A stretch of DNA of 64,000 bases from Mycolicibacterium tusciae (GCF_002086795.1 NZ_MVIM01000012.1:103239-167238), one strand, 5' to 3'. Counted from the first letter of the stretch, positions 52,779 through 61,898 are shown. The notes: generated by a model from the letters alone, not told the origin. Made by a program: numbers and translations.

Positions 52779-53108
52779 TCAACTCACTTCCATCGACAGG
52801 ATCTTCAGGTCTCGGCCGGCGACCACGTCGACATCGGCACTTCCGCAGGGGCACAACAAGATCAAGTCGTTCAGTGCGAAACCGGTGTCGCAGGTACGGC
52901 ATCGTGCCTCGCCTGAACGCAATTCGACCTCGAGGCTGGCGCCTTCGGCGGCGGTGCCCTCGGTGGCGAGTTCGAAGCAGAACATCATCGCGTCGGGGAC
53001 GACGGCGCACAGCGCACCGACCTCGAGTTTGACGCTGTGCACTCGACGGCCCGCAGCGTGCTCGCACACCGCCTCGACGACGCTCTGGGTGATCGCCATT
53101 TCGTGCAA
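52779..53108 (-). CDS. hypA: hydrogenase nickel metallochaperone HypA
   Basis: Delivers nickel together with HypB. The 109-residue protein has a C-terminal zinc domain with C69-RT-C72 and, further on, the pair in LLCPCGSADV. The start is a TTG at 53108: only this start gives the invariant N-terminal M-H-E, whose His2 binds nickel; the ATG two codons later would lose it. It is the first gene of the hydrogenase block and is divergent from recA across a 245-base gap. TATGGT (53143-53138, minus strand) is a weak candidate -10 element. Confidence 0.92.
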   Translation of the reverse strand: MHEMAITQSVVEAVCEHAAGRRVHSVKLEVGALCAVVPDAMMFCFELATEGTAAEGASLEVELRSGEARCRTCDTGFALNDLILLCPCGSADVDVVAGRDLKILSMEVS

Positions 53109-53225
53109 GATTGCCCCGTTTCAGCCGGGATGACCCCACCATAGGCGCGCGTGCGTCTTCCGGCGAGGAAGATGCAGAATCCTCGACTCGGCACAACTGA
53201 TCAGAACTCGGCGTGTCAGCTTGAA

Positions 53226-53241
53226 TCGAACAGGTGTTCGT
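53226..53241 (+). promoter_or_regulatory. LexA SOS box upstream of recA
   Basis: TCGAACAGGTGTTCGT matches the mycobacterial LexA box TCGAAC-N4-GTTCGA in 11 of 12 fixed positions; only the last base differs. It lies 113 bases upstream of the recA start and 118 bases from hypA, so LexA might touch both. Confidence 0.85.
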
Positions 53242-53279
53242 CTACTGTGGTGACAGCGCGGGATGCTGGTCACGCCGAC

Positions 53280-53302
53280 TTGTCGGTACGGACCTCTAGC
53301 GT
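53280..53302 (+). promoter_or_regulatory. PafBC-type (RecA-NDp) damage promoter of recA
   Basis: TTGTCGGTA (53280-53288), eight bases, then TAGCGT (53297-53302) fits the LexA-independent DNA-damage promoter TTGTCRGTG-N8-TANNNT, with one change at the last base of the upstream element. In mycobacteria this motif is read by PafBC. Transcription would begin near 53309. Confidence 0.8.
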
Positions 53303-53353
53303 CACGGCCAACCGATCGAAAACCGATCACGGACGAGGATGGAGACCAACCCC

Positions 53354-54415
53354 ATGGCGCAGGCCCCTGACCGCGAGAAAGCCCTCGAACTGGCGCTCGC
53401 ACAGATTGAGAAGAACCACGGTAAAGGCTCGGTGATGCGGCTCGGCGATGAGGTCCGTCAGCCGATTTCCGTCATCCCCACCGGCTCGATCGCCCTGGAT
53501 GTGGCGCTCGGCATCGGCGGGCTGCCGCGCGGGCGGGTCATCGAGATCTACGGCCCGGAATCCTCGGGCAAGACCACCGTCGCGTTGCACGCGGTCGCCA
53601 ACGCGCAGGCTGCAGGCGGCATCGCGGCGTTCATCGACGCCGAGCACGCGCTGGATCCCGACTACGCCAAGAAGCTGGGCGTGGACACCGATTCACTGCT
53701 GGTCTCTCAGCCGGACACCGGCGAGCAGGCGCTGGAGATCGCCGACATGCTGATCCGCTCCGGCGCGCTGGACATCCTGGTCATCGACTCGGTGGCGGCG
53801 CTGGTGCCGCGGGCCGAAATCGAAGGCGAGATGGGGGACAGCCACGTCGGCCTACAGGCCCGGCTGATGAGCCAGGCACTGCGCAAGATCACCGGCGCCC
53901 TGAGCAACTCGGGTACCACCGCGATCTTCATCAACCAGCTCCGCGAAAAGATCGGCGTGATGTTCGGTTCGCCCGAAACGACAACGGGTGGAAAGGCGTT
54001 GAAGTTCTACGCTTCGGTCCGGTTGGACGTCAGGCGGATCGAAACCCTCAAGGACGGTACCGACGCGGTCGGCAACCGCACCCGGGTGAAGGTCGTCAAG
54101 AACAAGGTGTCGCCGCCGTTCAAGCAGGCCGAGTTCGACATCCTCTACGGCAAGGGCATCTCCAAGGAGGGCTCGCTCATCGACATGGGTGTCGAGCATG
54201 GCTTCGTCCGCAAGTCCGGTTCCTGGTTCACCTACGAGGGTGAGCAGCTCGGCCAGGGCAAGGAAAACGCGCGTAACTTCCTGCTGGAGAACCCCGACGT
54301 GGCCAACGAGATCGAGAAGAAGATCAAGGAAAAGCTCGGTATCGGTGCCGACGTGACCGCGGACTTGTCCGATGGCTCGATCGATGACGTCCTACCCGCC
54401 CCAGTCGACTTCTGA
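53354..54415 (+). CDS. recA: recombinase RecA
   Basis: Forms filaments on single-stranded DNA for homologous recombination and triggers LexA self-cleavage. The 353-residue protein has Walker A GPESSGKT (67-74), Walker B ILVIDSVAAL, and the DNA-binding loop region GEMGDSHVGLQARLMSQ. It is uninterrupted: the intein found in M. tuberculosis RecA is absent. The ATG at 53354 has GGAG nine bases upstream; an in-frame ATG at 53339 has none. Confidence 0.98.
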   Translation: MAQAPDREKALELALAQIEKNHGKGSVMRLGDEVRQPISVIPTGSIALDVALGIGGLPRGRVIEIYGPESSGKTTVALHAVANAQAAGGIAAFIDAEHALDPDYAKKLGVDTDSLLVSQPDTGEQALEIADMLIRSGALDILVIDSVAALVPRAEIEGEMGDSHVGLQARLMSQALRKITGALSNSGTTAIFINQLREKIGVMFGSPETTTGGKALKFYASVRLDVRRIETLKDGTDAVGNRTRVKVVKNKVSPPFKQAEFDILYGKGISKEGSLIDMGVEHGFVRKSGSWFTYEGEQLGQGKENARNFLLENPDVANEIEKKIKEKLGIGADVTADLSDGSIDDVLPAPVDF

Positions 54416-54905
54416 GGCCTCTCGCGAGGAGCAGGCGCGAGCACTGTGTCTGCGCCTGCTCACCGCGAGGGCACGCACGCGCGCCGAGCTAGAGGGACAG
54501 CTGGCCAAGCGGGGCTACCCCGACGACGTCAGCGCCACGGTGCTGGACCGGCTGGCCCGAGTCGGGTTGGTCGATGACGTGGACTTCGCCGAGCAGTGGG
54601 TCCGCTCGCGACGCGTGAACGCCGGAAAAGGCAAGCGCGCCTTGGCCGCCGAGTTACGCAACAAGGGCGTGCGCAACGAGGTGATCACCGCTGCGCTGGC
54701 CGACATCGACGCGGGTGCGGAACGTCAGCGCGCCGAGCAGTTGGTCCGTGACAAGCTGCGTCGCGAAAAGTTCGGCGACGATGACGACACCAAGCTGACA
54801 CGCCGGCTGGTCGGGATGCTGGCCCGCCGTGGTTACCCCCAGACGATGGCGTTCGACGTGGTCAGTGTCGAGTTGGCCAGCGAGCGGGAGCGACGGCGGG
54901 TGTAG
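54384..54905 (+). CDS. recX: RecA regulator RecX
   Basis: A 173-residue all-helical modulator that binds RecA filaments and limits their activity. Three RecX repeats are seen, beginning LCLRLLTARARTRAEL, then WVRSRRVNAGKGKRAL and RLVGMLARRGYPQTMAFDVV. The ATG lies inside the last 35 bases of recA, as in other mycobacteria, ensuring co-expression at a lower level. An ATG at 54372 is an alternative start. Confidence 0.93.
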   Translation: MTSYPPQSTSEASREEQARALCLRLLTARARTRAELEGQLAKRGYPDDVSATVLDRLARVGLVDDVDFAEQWVRSRRVNAGKGKRALAAELRNKGVRNEVITAALADIDAGAERQRAEQLVRDKLRREKFGDDDDTKLTRRLVGMLARRGYPQTMAFDVVSVELASERERRRV

Positions 54906-54944
54906 ACGTCGAAGGCGGTGTGCCGCGCCGGGTACGTTGCGCAC

Positions 54945-55769
54945 ATGCTGTTATCGGCGAAGATCGCCCCGACGTTCGACTATCCCGTGCTCCAGGAGTT
55001 TTGGTCGCGGGCCGACGAGCTGGGCTTCCATTCGGTCGCCAACTACGACCACTTCTACGGGCTGTCGGATCTCTCGGATCCCACGTACGAGGGGTGGACG
55101 TCGCTGGCCGCCATGGCGGGTGTGGTGTCGCGGGCCCGCATCGGCTGCATGGTCTCCGGTGTGACCTACCGCAACCCGGCCATCCTGGCCAAGATGGCGG
55201 TGACGGTTGACCACATCAGCGGCGGCAGACTGGATTTCGGTCTCGGCGCCGGCTGGCATGAAGAAGAACACCGCGGATACGGGATCGAGTTCCCCAGTGC
55301 GGGCGTGCGCGTGGAGATGCTCGATGAGGCACTGACCATCATTCGCCGACTGTGGACCGAGGACTCGGTCACCTTCGAGGGCCGCCACTATCAGCTGACC
55401 GACGCGCTGGCCAGTCCGAAACCGCTGCAGCAGCCGCACCCGCCGATCGTCGTCGGCGGCGAGAAGCCGAAGATGTTGCGCGTCATCGCCCGTCACGCGG
55501 ACGAGTGGAACGTTCCCAGCCATGGTGACGTGGCGACGTGGGCGGAGACCAGCGCCCTACTCGACGAGGCGTGCGCCGAGGTCGGCCGCGATCCCGCCGC
55601 GATCCGCCGCTCAATTCAACTGTTCGTCCTACCCGCCAAGCGCGGCCACCTCGAGGAGCAGTTGGCGCGTCTGCCGGAGCTGGCAGGCCGCGGCTGCGAC
55701 CATGCGGTGCTTTCGTTTTACCAACCGCCGTCGACGGCACAGCTGGAGCGTTGCGCGGAATTGATCTAG
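54945..55769 (+). CDS. LLM-class F420-type oxidoreductase
   Basis: A 274-residue luciferase-like (bacterial luciferase fold) oxidoreductase. Motifs are YDHFYGL near residue 25, IGCMVSGVTYRNPAILAKMA, DHISGGRLDFGLGAGWHEEEH and PIVVGGEKPKMLRVIARHAD. In mycobacteria such proteins mostly use coenzyme F420 rather than FMN; which one cannot be told here. TACGTT (54933-54938) ends seven bases before the ATG. Its TAG is shared with the convergent gluD stop. Confidence 0.85.
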   Translation: MLLSAKIAPTFDYPVLQEFWSRADELGFHSVANYDHFYGLSDLSDPTYEGWTSLAAMAGVVSRARIGCMVSGVTYRNPAILAKMAVTVDHISGGRLDFGLGAGWHEEEHRGYGIEFPSAGVRVEMLDEALTIIRRLWTEDSVTFEGRHYQLTDALASPKPLQQPHPPIVVGGEKPKMLRVIARHADEWNVPSHGDVATWAETSALLDEACAEVGRDPAAIRRSIQLFVLPAKRGHLEEQLARLPELAGRGCDHAVLSFYQPPSTAQLERCAELI

Positions 55770-56668
55770 CCGGGGCCGGGTTCTGCCACCTTCACCGTCG
55801 CGCCGGGCGCACCCTCCTGCTCGATCGTTTCCGGGTCGAGCGGCTTCGTGCCGCGGCGTGATCGGCGCAGCCTCGCCTCCAGCCATGTCGCGAACGACGA
55901 CAGCGCGAAGTTGACGATGATCATCAGTACTGCGATGACGACGAGTGCCGGCAAGAGATTCGTGAACGCCGCGCCGATGTTCGTGCCCTGCGACACCAGT
56001 TCGGGGTAGGTGATGGCCACACCCAACGCGGTGTCCTTGAGTACGACGACCAACTGCGATATCAGCACCGGCAGCATCGACGTAATCGCTTGTGGCAACA
56101 GGATCGACCGCATGGTTTGACCCCACCGCATGCCGAGTGAGGACGCGGCCTCCGACTGTCCGCGGGGCAGCGCGTTGACACCCGCGCGGACGATCTCCGC
56201 GATGACAGCACCGTTGTACAGCGTCAAGCCGGTCACGACACCGGCCAGGGTCGAGTACTCGGAGGCGAAAACGTCGTACCTCGAGTAGAAGAAGTACGCG
56301 AAGATCATCATGATCAGCACGGGCACTGCCCGGAAGAACTCGACAAACACCGCGCATGGCGAACTGATCCACTTGTGCGGGGACAGACGTCCGACTCCGA
56401 GTGCGACGCCGAGGATTCCCGCCAGCACGATCGACAGCCCAGCGGCCTTCAACGTGCCCTCGATACCCGGAAGGATGTAGTTCTCCCAGACGTTGGGCGT
56501 GATGAACGGTTCCCACTTCGCCCACTGCAGTTGTTCTTTGGCCCAGAGTTCAAGACCGACGAAGACGAGCACGAGGATGACGACGAGTACGGTGACGGCA
56601 GTCGCGATGTGATTGCGGACTCTCGCACGCGGACCGGGCGCGTCGAAGAGGACGGACGATCCACTCAC
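55766..56668 (-). CDS. gluD: glutamate ABC transporter permease GluD
   Basis: A 300-residue polar amino acid permease with about five membrane segments (first at 22-42). The ABC docking motif reads EAASSLGMRWGQTMRSILLPQ, a slight variant of EAA-x3-G-x9-I-x-LP, near residue 168. The C-terminal 40 residues are hydrophilic. It starts at a GTG that overlaps gluC by four bases. The gene order A-B-C-D on this strand is that of the corynebacterial glutamate importer. Confidence 0.88.
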   Translation of the reverse strand: MSGSSVLFDAPGPRARVRNHIATAVTVLVVILVLVFVGLELWAKEQLQWAKWEPFITPNVWENYILPGIEGTLKAAGLSIVLAGILGVALGVGRLSPHKWISSPCAVFVEFFRAVPVLIMMIFAYFFYSRYDVFASEYSTLAGVVTGLTLYNGAVIAEIVRAGVNALPRGQSEAASSLGMRWGQTMRSILLPQAITSMLPVLISQLVVVLKDTALGVAITYPELVSQGTNIGAAFTNLLPALVVIAVLMIIVNFALSSFATWLEARLRRSRRGTKPLDPETIEQEGAPGATVKVAEPGPG

Positions 56669-57339
56669 CTGGCCACCGCCAATCGCTTACCCAGCCATCC
56701 GAACAACAGACCCATCGGCAGGGTCAGCACCACGAAGCCGGCGGCGAACAGGCTGCCGATGAGTAGCAGTGCCGACGAATTCTCCACCCACTCCGACATC
56801 AGCAGCGACGCTTCCGCGACGCCGATCACCGAGGCGATCGTCGTGTTCTTGGTCAGCGCGATGAGCACTGACCCCAACGGAATGATCGTCGCCCGAAAGG
56901 CCTGGGGCAGCAGGACCACCCTCAGGTTCTGACTGAACGTGAATCCCAGCGACCGGGCGGCCTCGGCCTGTCCCAACGGGATCGTGTTGATCCCCGACCG
57001 CAGCGTCTCGCACACGAACGATGCCGTGTACACGGACAGGCCGAGCACCGCCAGCCGGAAGTTGTTGTCCACCAGGAATGTCGGCGAATCTGGATTGGCC
57101 AGATCCAGACCGAGCGATGTGTAGAGGCCCAGCGAGGTGAACAGGATGATCAGCGTCAACGGCGTGTTGCGCACGATGTTGACATAAGTGGTGCCGATCC
57201 AGCGCAGCACCGGCACCGGCGACAACCGCATCGCCGCCAACGCCGTGCCGATGACCAGCGCCCACAGCGCCGAGAACAACGTCAACTGGATGGTGACCCA
57301 GAACGCGTTCAAGAACGCGTCGGCTCTGAAGACCTCCAT
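56665..57339 (-). CDS. gluC: glutamate ABC transporter permease GluC
   Basis: A 224-residue inner-membrane permease of the polar amino acid family. Membrane segments begin at about residue 10; IVRNTPLTLIILF and EAARSLGFTFSQNLRVVLLP (the EAA loop that contacts the ATPase) are clear. ATG 57339 follows GGAGCGAG; an earlier in-frame start would add an Arg-rich stretch with no ribosome binding site. It pairs with gluD to make the channel. Confidence 0.88.
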   Translation of the reverse strand: MEVFRADAFLNAFWVTIQLTLFSALWALVIGTALAAMRLSPVPVLRWIGTTYVNIVRNTPLTLIILFTSLGLYTSLGLDLANPDSPTFLVDNNFRLAVLGLSVYTASFVCETLRSGINTIPLGQAEAARSLGFTFSQNLRVVLLPQAFRATIIPLGSVLIALTKNTTIASVIGVAEASLLMSEWVENSSALLLIGSLFAAGFVVLTLPMGLLFGWLGKRLAVAR

Positions 57340-57364
57340 ACTCGCTCCGCTGGCAGACCGCCGG

Positions 57365-58201
57365 TCAGTTGGTGGCGGCGATGGCCGGCGGCGCCGGCGT
57401 CTCGACACCGGCTGGGCCGAGGTTCTTTTCGAAGGCCGCCGCCCAGGCTCCGTCGGCCTCCATCTTCTTCAGCGCGTCGTTGATCTTGTTCAGCAGTTCG
57501 GTGTCGCCCTTCTTGAGGCCTATGCCGTAGTTCTCCTCGGAGAACGTGCCGCCTACCAGCTTGAACGCGCCGGGGGATTGCGCGGCGTAACCGGCGAGGA
57601 TGACCTCGTCGGTGGTCACTGCCGCTACCTTGCCCGTCTTGAGCGCCTCAACGCACGCCGAGTAGTTCGGATATTCCTGCAGCTGCACCGTGGGGAACTC
57701 GTCCTTGATCTTCTGCGCCGGGGTCGAGCCCTTCACGGAGCAGAGGATCTTGCCGGCGAGCGAATCCTTGCCGGTGATGTCGGTGTTGTTCGCCTGCACC
57801 AGCAGGCTCTGCCCGGTGACGAGGTAGGGACCCGCGAAGTCGACGCGCTTCTTACGCTCGTCGGTGATCGAGTAGGTGGCGACGATGTAGTCGACCTGGT
57901 TGTTGTCGATGAGGTTCTCGCGCTGGGCTGAGACCGCTTCCTTCCACTCGATCTTGTCGGGCGTGTAACCCAGCTGCTCGGCGACGAACGTCGCTACGTC
58001 GACGTCGAATCCGCTGTAGGTGCCGTCCGGGTTCTTCAGACCCAGACCCGGCTGATCGAACTTGATCCCGATGGCGATCTTCTCCTTGTCGCCCGATGCG
58101 GCGCTGCCGCCGGAATCGCCACCGCCGCAGGCGCTCAGAGAGAGGGGGATGGTGACGGCGAGCGCGATCGCCCCCAGGATTCGCTTCGAAATGGATGGCA
58201 T
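57365..58201 (-). CDS. gluB: glutamate-binding lipoprotein GluB
   Basis: A 278-residue periplasmic-type solute-binding lipoprotein. The signal ends in the lipobox LSAC at residues 22-25, followed by a Gly/Ser linker. Family 3 binding motifs are GFDVDVATFVAEQLG, the ligand-contact region YIVATYSITDERKKRVDFAGPY, quoted here only as YSITDERKKRVDF, and VTTDEVILAGY. It captures the amino acid for gluC-gluD. The ligand is inferred as glutamate or aspartate by gene order. Confidence 0.9.
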   Translation of the reverse strand: MPSISKRILGAIALAVTIPLSLSACGGGDSGGSAASGDKEKIAIGIKFDQPGLGLKNPDGTYSGFDVDVATFVAEQLGYTPDKIEWKEAVSAQRENLIDNNQVDYIVATYSITDERKKRVDFAGPYLVTGQSLLVQANNTDITGKDSLAGKILCSVKGSTPAQKIKDEFPTVQLQEYPNYSACVEALKTGKVAAVTTDEVILAGYAAQSPGAFKLVGGTFSEENYGIGLKKGDTELLNKINDALKKMEADGAWAAAFEKNLGPAGVETPAPPAIAATN

Positions 58202-58218
58202 TCGTCGTTCCTTTCGAG

Positions 58219-59004
58219 TCAGTGCTTGAGGATCTTGCCGAGAAAGTCTTTGGCGCGGTCGGACTTCGGGTTGGTGAAGAACTCCATCGGCTCGGCCGCT
58301 TCGACGATCGCCCCGTCGGCCATGAACACGACACGGTTGGCCGCGCCCCGTGCGAAACCCATCTCGTGGGTCACGACGATCATCGTCATCCCTTCTTTGG
58401 CCAGGGTGGTCATGACGTTGAGGACTTCGTTGATCATTTCGGGATCCAGCGCGCTGGTCGGCTCGTCGAACAGCATGACCTTCGGGTTCATCGCCAGCGA
58501 CCGCGCGATCGCGACCCGCTGCTGTTGACCGCCCGACAGCTGCGCCGGGTACTTGTCGGCCTGATTGGCCACTCCGACGCGCTCCAGCAGCGCCATGGCG
58601 GCCTCGCGCGCCTTAGCCTTGGACGCCCTGCGCACCTTCATCGGCGCCAGCGTGACGTTATCGAGGATTGTCTTGTGCGCGAACAGGTTGAAGGACTGGA
58701 ATACCATGCCCACGTCGGAACGCAGCTGCGCCAGCTTCTTGCCCTCCGCGGGCAGCACTTCGCCGTCGATCGCGATGGTTCCGGAGTCGATGGTCTCGAG
58801 CCGGTTGATCGTGCGACACAACGTCGACTTTCCAGAGCCCGACGGTCCCAGCACGACGATCACCTGTCCGCGGTCCACGGTGAGGTTGATGTCCTTGAGC
58901 ACATGGAGGCTGCCGAAGTGCTTGTTGACGGCCGCCATCGAGACCATCGGCACGCCGCTCGGGCCCGGATCGACCTCTTTCACCTCCGGCCCGCTGGCTT
59001 CCAT
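58219..59004 (-). CDS. gluA: glutamate ABC transporter ATPase GluA
   Basis: A 261-residue ABC ATPase. Walker A GPSGSGKST lies near 53-61, the Q-loop at MVFQSFNLF, signature LSGGQQQR near 158, Walker B VMLFDEPTSALD near 178, and the switch histidine in VVTHEMGF. It is the first gene of the operon and energises import by gluC-gluD. An ATG 19 codons later is an alternative start. It is divergent from miaB with a 92-base gap. Confidence 0.93.
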   Translation of the reverse strand: MEASGPEVKEVDPGPSGVPMVSMAAVNKHFGSLHVLKDINLTVDRGQVIVVLGPSGSGKSTLCRTINRLETIDSGTIAIDGEVLPAEGKKLAQLRSDVGMVFQSFNLFAHKTILDNVTLAPMKVRRASKAKAREAAMALLERVGVANQADKYPAQLSGGQQQRVAIARSLAMNPKVMLFDEPTSALDPEMINEVLNVMTTLAKEGMTMIVVTHEMGFARGAANRVVFMADGAIVEAAEPMEFFTNPKSDRAKDFLGKILKH

Positions 59005-59096
59005 GGGTGCAGACCTTACCCAGGTAAGGCCGGGCGTGCTCAGAACTCGTCAATCCGCTCAGATCGCCATGCTGACCAGTCCGTACCATGGGGCGC

Positions 59097-60659
59097 GTGA
59101 CTTCTACGGTGACGCAACAGGCGATGGCCGACAGTGCCGTTCGCCAGACGGCCGCGCTCACCGGCACACGTGAACGCTCGTCAGCGCGCACGTATCAGGT
59201 CCGCACCTACGGCTGCCAGATGAACGTCCACGACTCCGAGCGGCTGGCGGGGTTGCTGGAGGCGGCCGGGTATCGCAAGGCGGCCGACGGTTCTGACGCC
59301 GACATCGTCGTGTTCAACACCTGTGCGGTGCGCGAAAACGCCGACAACAAGTTGTACGGCAACCTCAGCCATCTCGCGCCGCGCAAGAACGCCGACCCCG
59401 ATATGCAGATCGCCGTGGGCGGCTGCCTGGCTCAGAAGGACCGCGACGCGGTGCTCAAGCGGGCGCCGTGGGTCGACGTCGTGTTCGGCACCCACAACAT
59501 CGGATCGCTGCCCGCGTTGCTTGACCGCGCGCGCCACAACAGGGTGGCCCAGGTCGAAATCGTCGAGGCGCTTGAGGAGTTTCCCTCCGCGTTGCCCGCG
59601 GTGCGCGAGTCCGCCTATGCCGCATGGGTGTCGGTGTCCGTCGGCTGCAACAACACCTGCACGTTCTGCATCGTCCCCGCGTTGCGCGGCAAGGAGGTCG
59701 ACCGCAGGCCCGGCGACGTGCTCGCCGAGGTGACCTCGCTCGTCGACCAGGGAGTCCTGGAGATCACCCTGCTCGGCCAGAACGTCAACGCCTACGGCGT
59801 CTCCTTCGCCGACCCCGATCAGCCGCGCGACAGGGGAGCCTTCGCCAAACTCCTGCGCGCCTGCGGACGTATCGATGGACTGGAACGGGTGCGGTTCACG
59901 TCGCCGCACCCCGCCGAGTTCACCGACGACGTGATCGAGGCGATGGCCGAGACACCGAATGTCTGCCCCACACTGCACATGCCGCTGCAGTCGGGTTCCG
60001 ACCGAATACTGAAGGCGATGCGCCGCTCGTATCGCGCCGAGCGCTACCTCGGCATCATCGACCGGGTGCGCGCCGCCATCCCGCACGCCGCGATCACCAC
60101 CGACCTCATCGTCGGCTTCCCCGGCGAGACCGAGGAGGACTTCCAGGCCACGCTCGACGTCGTCGAGCGGGCACGGTTCGCCAGCGCGTTCACCTTCCAA
60201 TACTCCAAGCGGCCCGGCACGCCGGCGGCCGAACTCGACGAACAGGTACCCAAACATGTTGTGGCCGAGCGGTATCAGCGGTTGATCGACCTGCAGGAGC
60301 GGATCTCACTCGAGGAGAACACCGCGTTGATCGGGAGCACCGTCGAGCTGCTGGTTGCCACGGGAGAGGGGCGCAAGGACGCCGCCACCGCGCGAATGTC
60401 AGGGCGGGCCCGCGACGGGCGCCTGGTGCACTTCCACCCCGACGGTCTGCCGATTCGGCCCGGAGACGTCGTCACGACGACGATCACCGGCGCCGCGCCG
60501 CATCACCTCATCGCCGACTCCGCCATCGCCGCCCATCGGCGCACCAGGGCGGGTGACGCGCACGCTGCCGGTGTGGGCCCCCGCACCGGCGTCGGCCTCG
60601 GAATGCCCGGTATCGGAGCCCCGACCGAGCCGCAGATGTCGACCGGGTGCAGCCGGTGA
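59097..60659 (+). CDS. miaB: tRNA-2-methylthio-N6-dimethylallyladenosine synthase MiaB
   Basis: A radical-SAM methylthiotransferase that modifies A37 of tRNAs. The 520-residue protein has the N-terminal UPF0004 cysteines (TYGCQMN, NTCAVRE, GGCLAQ) for one cluster, CNNTCTFC for the radical-SAM cluster near residue 183, and a C-terminal TRAM domain (about 400-470). A low-complexity Gly/Pro tail follows. The GTG at 59097 is preferred over 59088 since TACCAT (59084-59089) is a -10 element and an earlier start would lie on it. Orthologue of Rv2733c. Confidence 0.94.
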   Translation: MTSTVTQQAMADSAVRQTAALTGTRERSSARTYQVRTYGCQMNVHDSERLAGLLEAAGYRKAADGSDADIVVFNTCAVRENADNKLYGNLSHLAPRKNADPDMQIAVGGCLAQKDRDAVLKRAPWVDVVFGTHNIGSLPALLDRARHNRVAQVEIVEALEEFPSALPAVRESAYAAWVSVSVGCNNTCTFCIVPALRGKEVDRRPGDVLAEVTSLVDQGVLEITLLGQNVNAYGVSFADPDQPRDRGAFAKLLRACGRIDGLERVRFTSPHPAEFTDDVIEAMAETPNVCPTLHMPLQSGSDRILKAMRRSYRAERYLGIIDRVRAAIPHAAITTDLIVGFPGETEEDFQATLDVVERARFASAFTFQYSKRPGTPAAELDEQVPKHVVAERYQRLIDLQERISLEENTALIGSTVELLVATGEGRKDAATARMSGRARDGRLVHFHPDGLPIRPGDVVTTTITGAAPHHLIADSAIAAHRRTRAGDAHAAGVGPRTGVGLGMPGIGAPTEPQMSTGCSR

Positions 60660-61234
60660 GCAAGCCAGACAACGGCGAGTTCGACAGTTTCAAGGGCGAC
60701 ATCGAGGCGGCCGAGCGCCGTGTGGCGCGTGAAATCGATCCCGGCGCAAGGGCGTTGGTCATCGCCATCGGTGTGTTCGTGCTGCTGCTGTCGTTCGTCC
60801 TGCCGCACACCGGCGGCGCCAAGGGACTCGATGTGCTCATCAGCAGCGATGTGGCGGTCCGCGAAGGGATCACCCTGCCGTCGCGGGTGTTCATCTGGCT
60901 GGCGCTGGTGTTCGGCGTCGGATTCTCCATGCTGGCGCTGCTGACGCGCCGGTGGGCGCTGGCATGGATCGCCCTGGCGGGGTCGACGGTGGCGTCGCTA
61001 GTCGGCCTGTTGGCGGTGTGGTCCCGCCAGACCGCCCCCGGCGGCTATCCCGGTCCCGGAATCGGGCTGATCGTCGCCTGGCTGGCGGTCATCGTGGTGA
61101 CCTACCACTGGGCGCGCGCGGTGTGGGTGCGCACGGCCGTTCACCTCGCCGCCGAGGAGGAGCGCCGCCGCTATGTCGCCGAACAACAGCGCAAAGGTCT
61201 GCTCGACGGCCTCGACGACGACCCCAAGGACTGA
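60656..61234 (+). CDS. membrane protein (Rv2732c-like), four TM
   Basis: A 192-residue protein with four membrane segments (about 32-50, 80-100, 105-125 and 138-155), an acidic N-terminus and a charged C-terminal tail. GTG 60656 overlaps the miaB stop by GTGA, so it is in the miaB operon. It corresponds to the gene after miaB in M. tuberculosis. Function unknown. Confidence 0.82.
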   Translation: MSKPDNGEFDSFKGDIEAAERRVAREIDPGARALVIAIGVFVLLLSFVLPHTGGAKGLDVLISSDVAVREGITLPSRVFIWLALVFGVGFSMLALLTRRWALAWIALAGSTVASLVGLLAVWSRQTAPGGYPGPGIGLIVAWLAVIVVTYHWARAVWVRTAVHLAAEEERRRYVAEQQRKGLLDGLDDDPKD

Positions 61235-61268
61235 CACGCCGAGTGGCGCCAGCTGGCCTGGACGGGCG

Positions 61269-61898
61269 TCAGTCGCGTCGAGGCAGGTCGCCCTCCAGCG
61301 CGGCGGACACCGCGGGCGAGTATGCGTCGATGAACTCTTCTGTCGACAGTGCGGCGACTGACGCCACCTCCAGCACGTAACGCGCATAGATCACGCCGAC
61401 CAATTGCGTGATGAGGACGGCGGAGCACCGTTGCGCCTCGGCGGTGGGCATGCCTTCCTCGGTCAACCGCGCCACGACCGGCGCATCGAGTGCCGCTTCG
61501 ACGAAACCCCTTGTGAGTGCCGGGCTTTCCCCGCCGCCGCCGGCGTGCGCGATGGCCACCAGAGTCGCGCGGTTCTCGGGGTCGTCCCACGTCCGCACCA
61601 GAGCGGTCAACAGCCGACGCGCCAGATCGGTGACTGGCCCGGCGATCTGCTCTTCGATGACAGTCACCGGGTTGGCCCGAAGTGCGAACGCCTCACCGAA
61701 AAGTTCTTGCTTGGACCCGAAGAAGTAACTGATCAGGGCGGGGTCCACGCCCGCGTCGGCGGCGATCATGCGCATCGTTGCCGCGCGGTATCCGATCTCG
61801 ACGAAGCGTGCCCGGGCGGCGTTGAGGATCTGCGCTCTGGTGTCTGGGCCGCCTGCGCGGCGCCCGGGACCGCGACGCACGGGCCCTTTATTCATCAC
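61269..61898 (-). CDS. TetR-family regulator
   Basis: A 209-residue one-component regulator. The N-terminal helix-turn-helix is TMRMIAADAGVDPALISYFF (residues 41-60) after a basic Gly/Arg/Pro-rich arm. The C-terminal half is the usual helical ligand domain, of the TetR_C-like type with a cysteine near 157. Start GTG 61898 or the ATG one codon later; TACAAT on the minus strand (61910-61905) ends seven bases before the GTG. It probably represses itself and the divergent gene through the two operator copies. The ligand is unknown. Confidence 0.88.
   Translation of the reverse strand: MMNKGPVRRGPGRRAGGPDTRAQILNAARARFVEIGYRAATMRMIAADAGVDPALISYFFGSKQELFGEAFALRANPVTVIEEQIAGPVTDLARRLLTALVRTWDDPENRATLVAIAHAGGGGESPALTRGFVEAALDAPVVARLTEEGMPTAEAQRCSAVLITQLVGVIYARYVLEVASVAALSTEEFIDAYSPAVSAALEGDLPRRD

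Noticed and set aside
53311..53330. Repeated ACCGATC in the recA leader as a regulatory repeat
   Set aside because: Only two copies of seven bases in GC-rich DNA, not linked to a known site.
53354..54415. A recA intein
   Set aside because: The reading frame is continuous at normal RecA length with no inserted segment.
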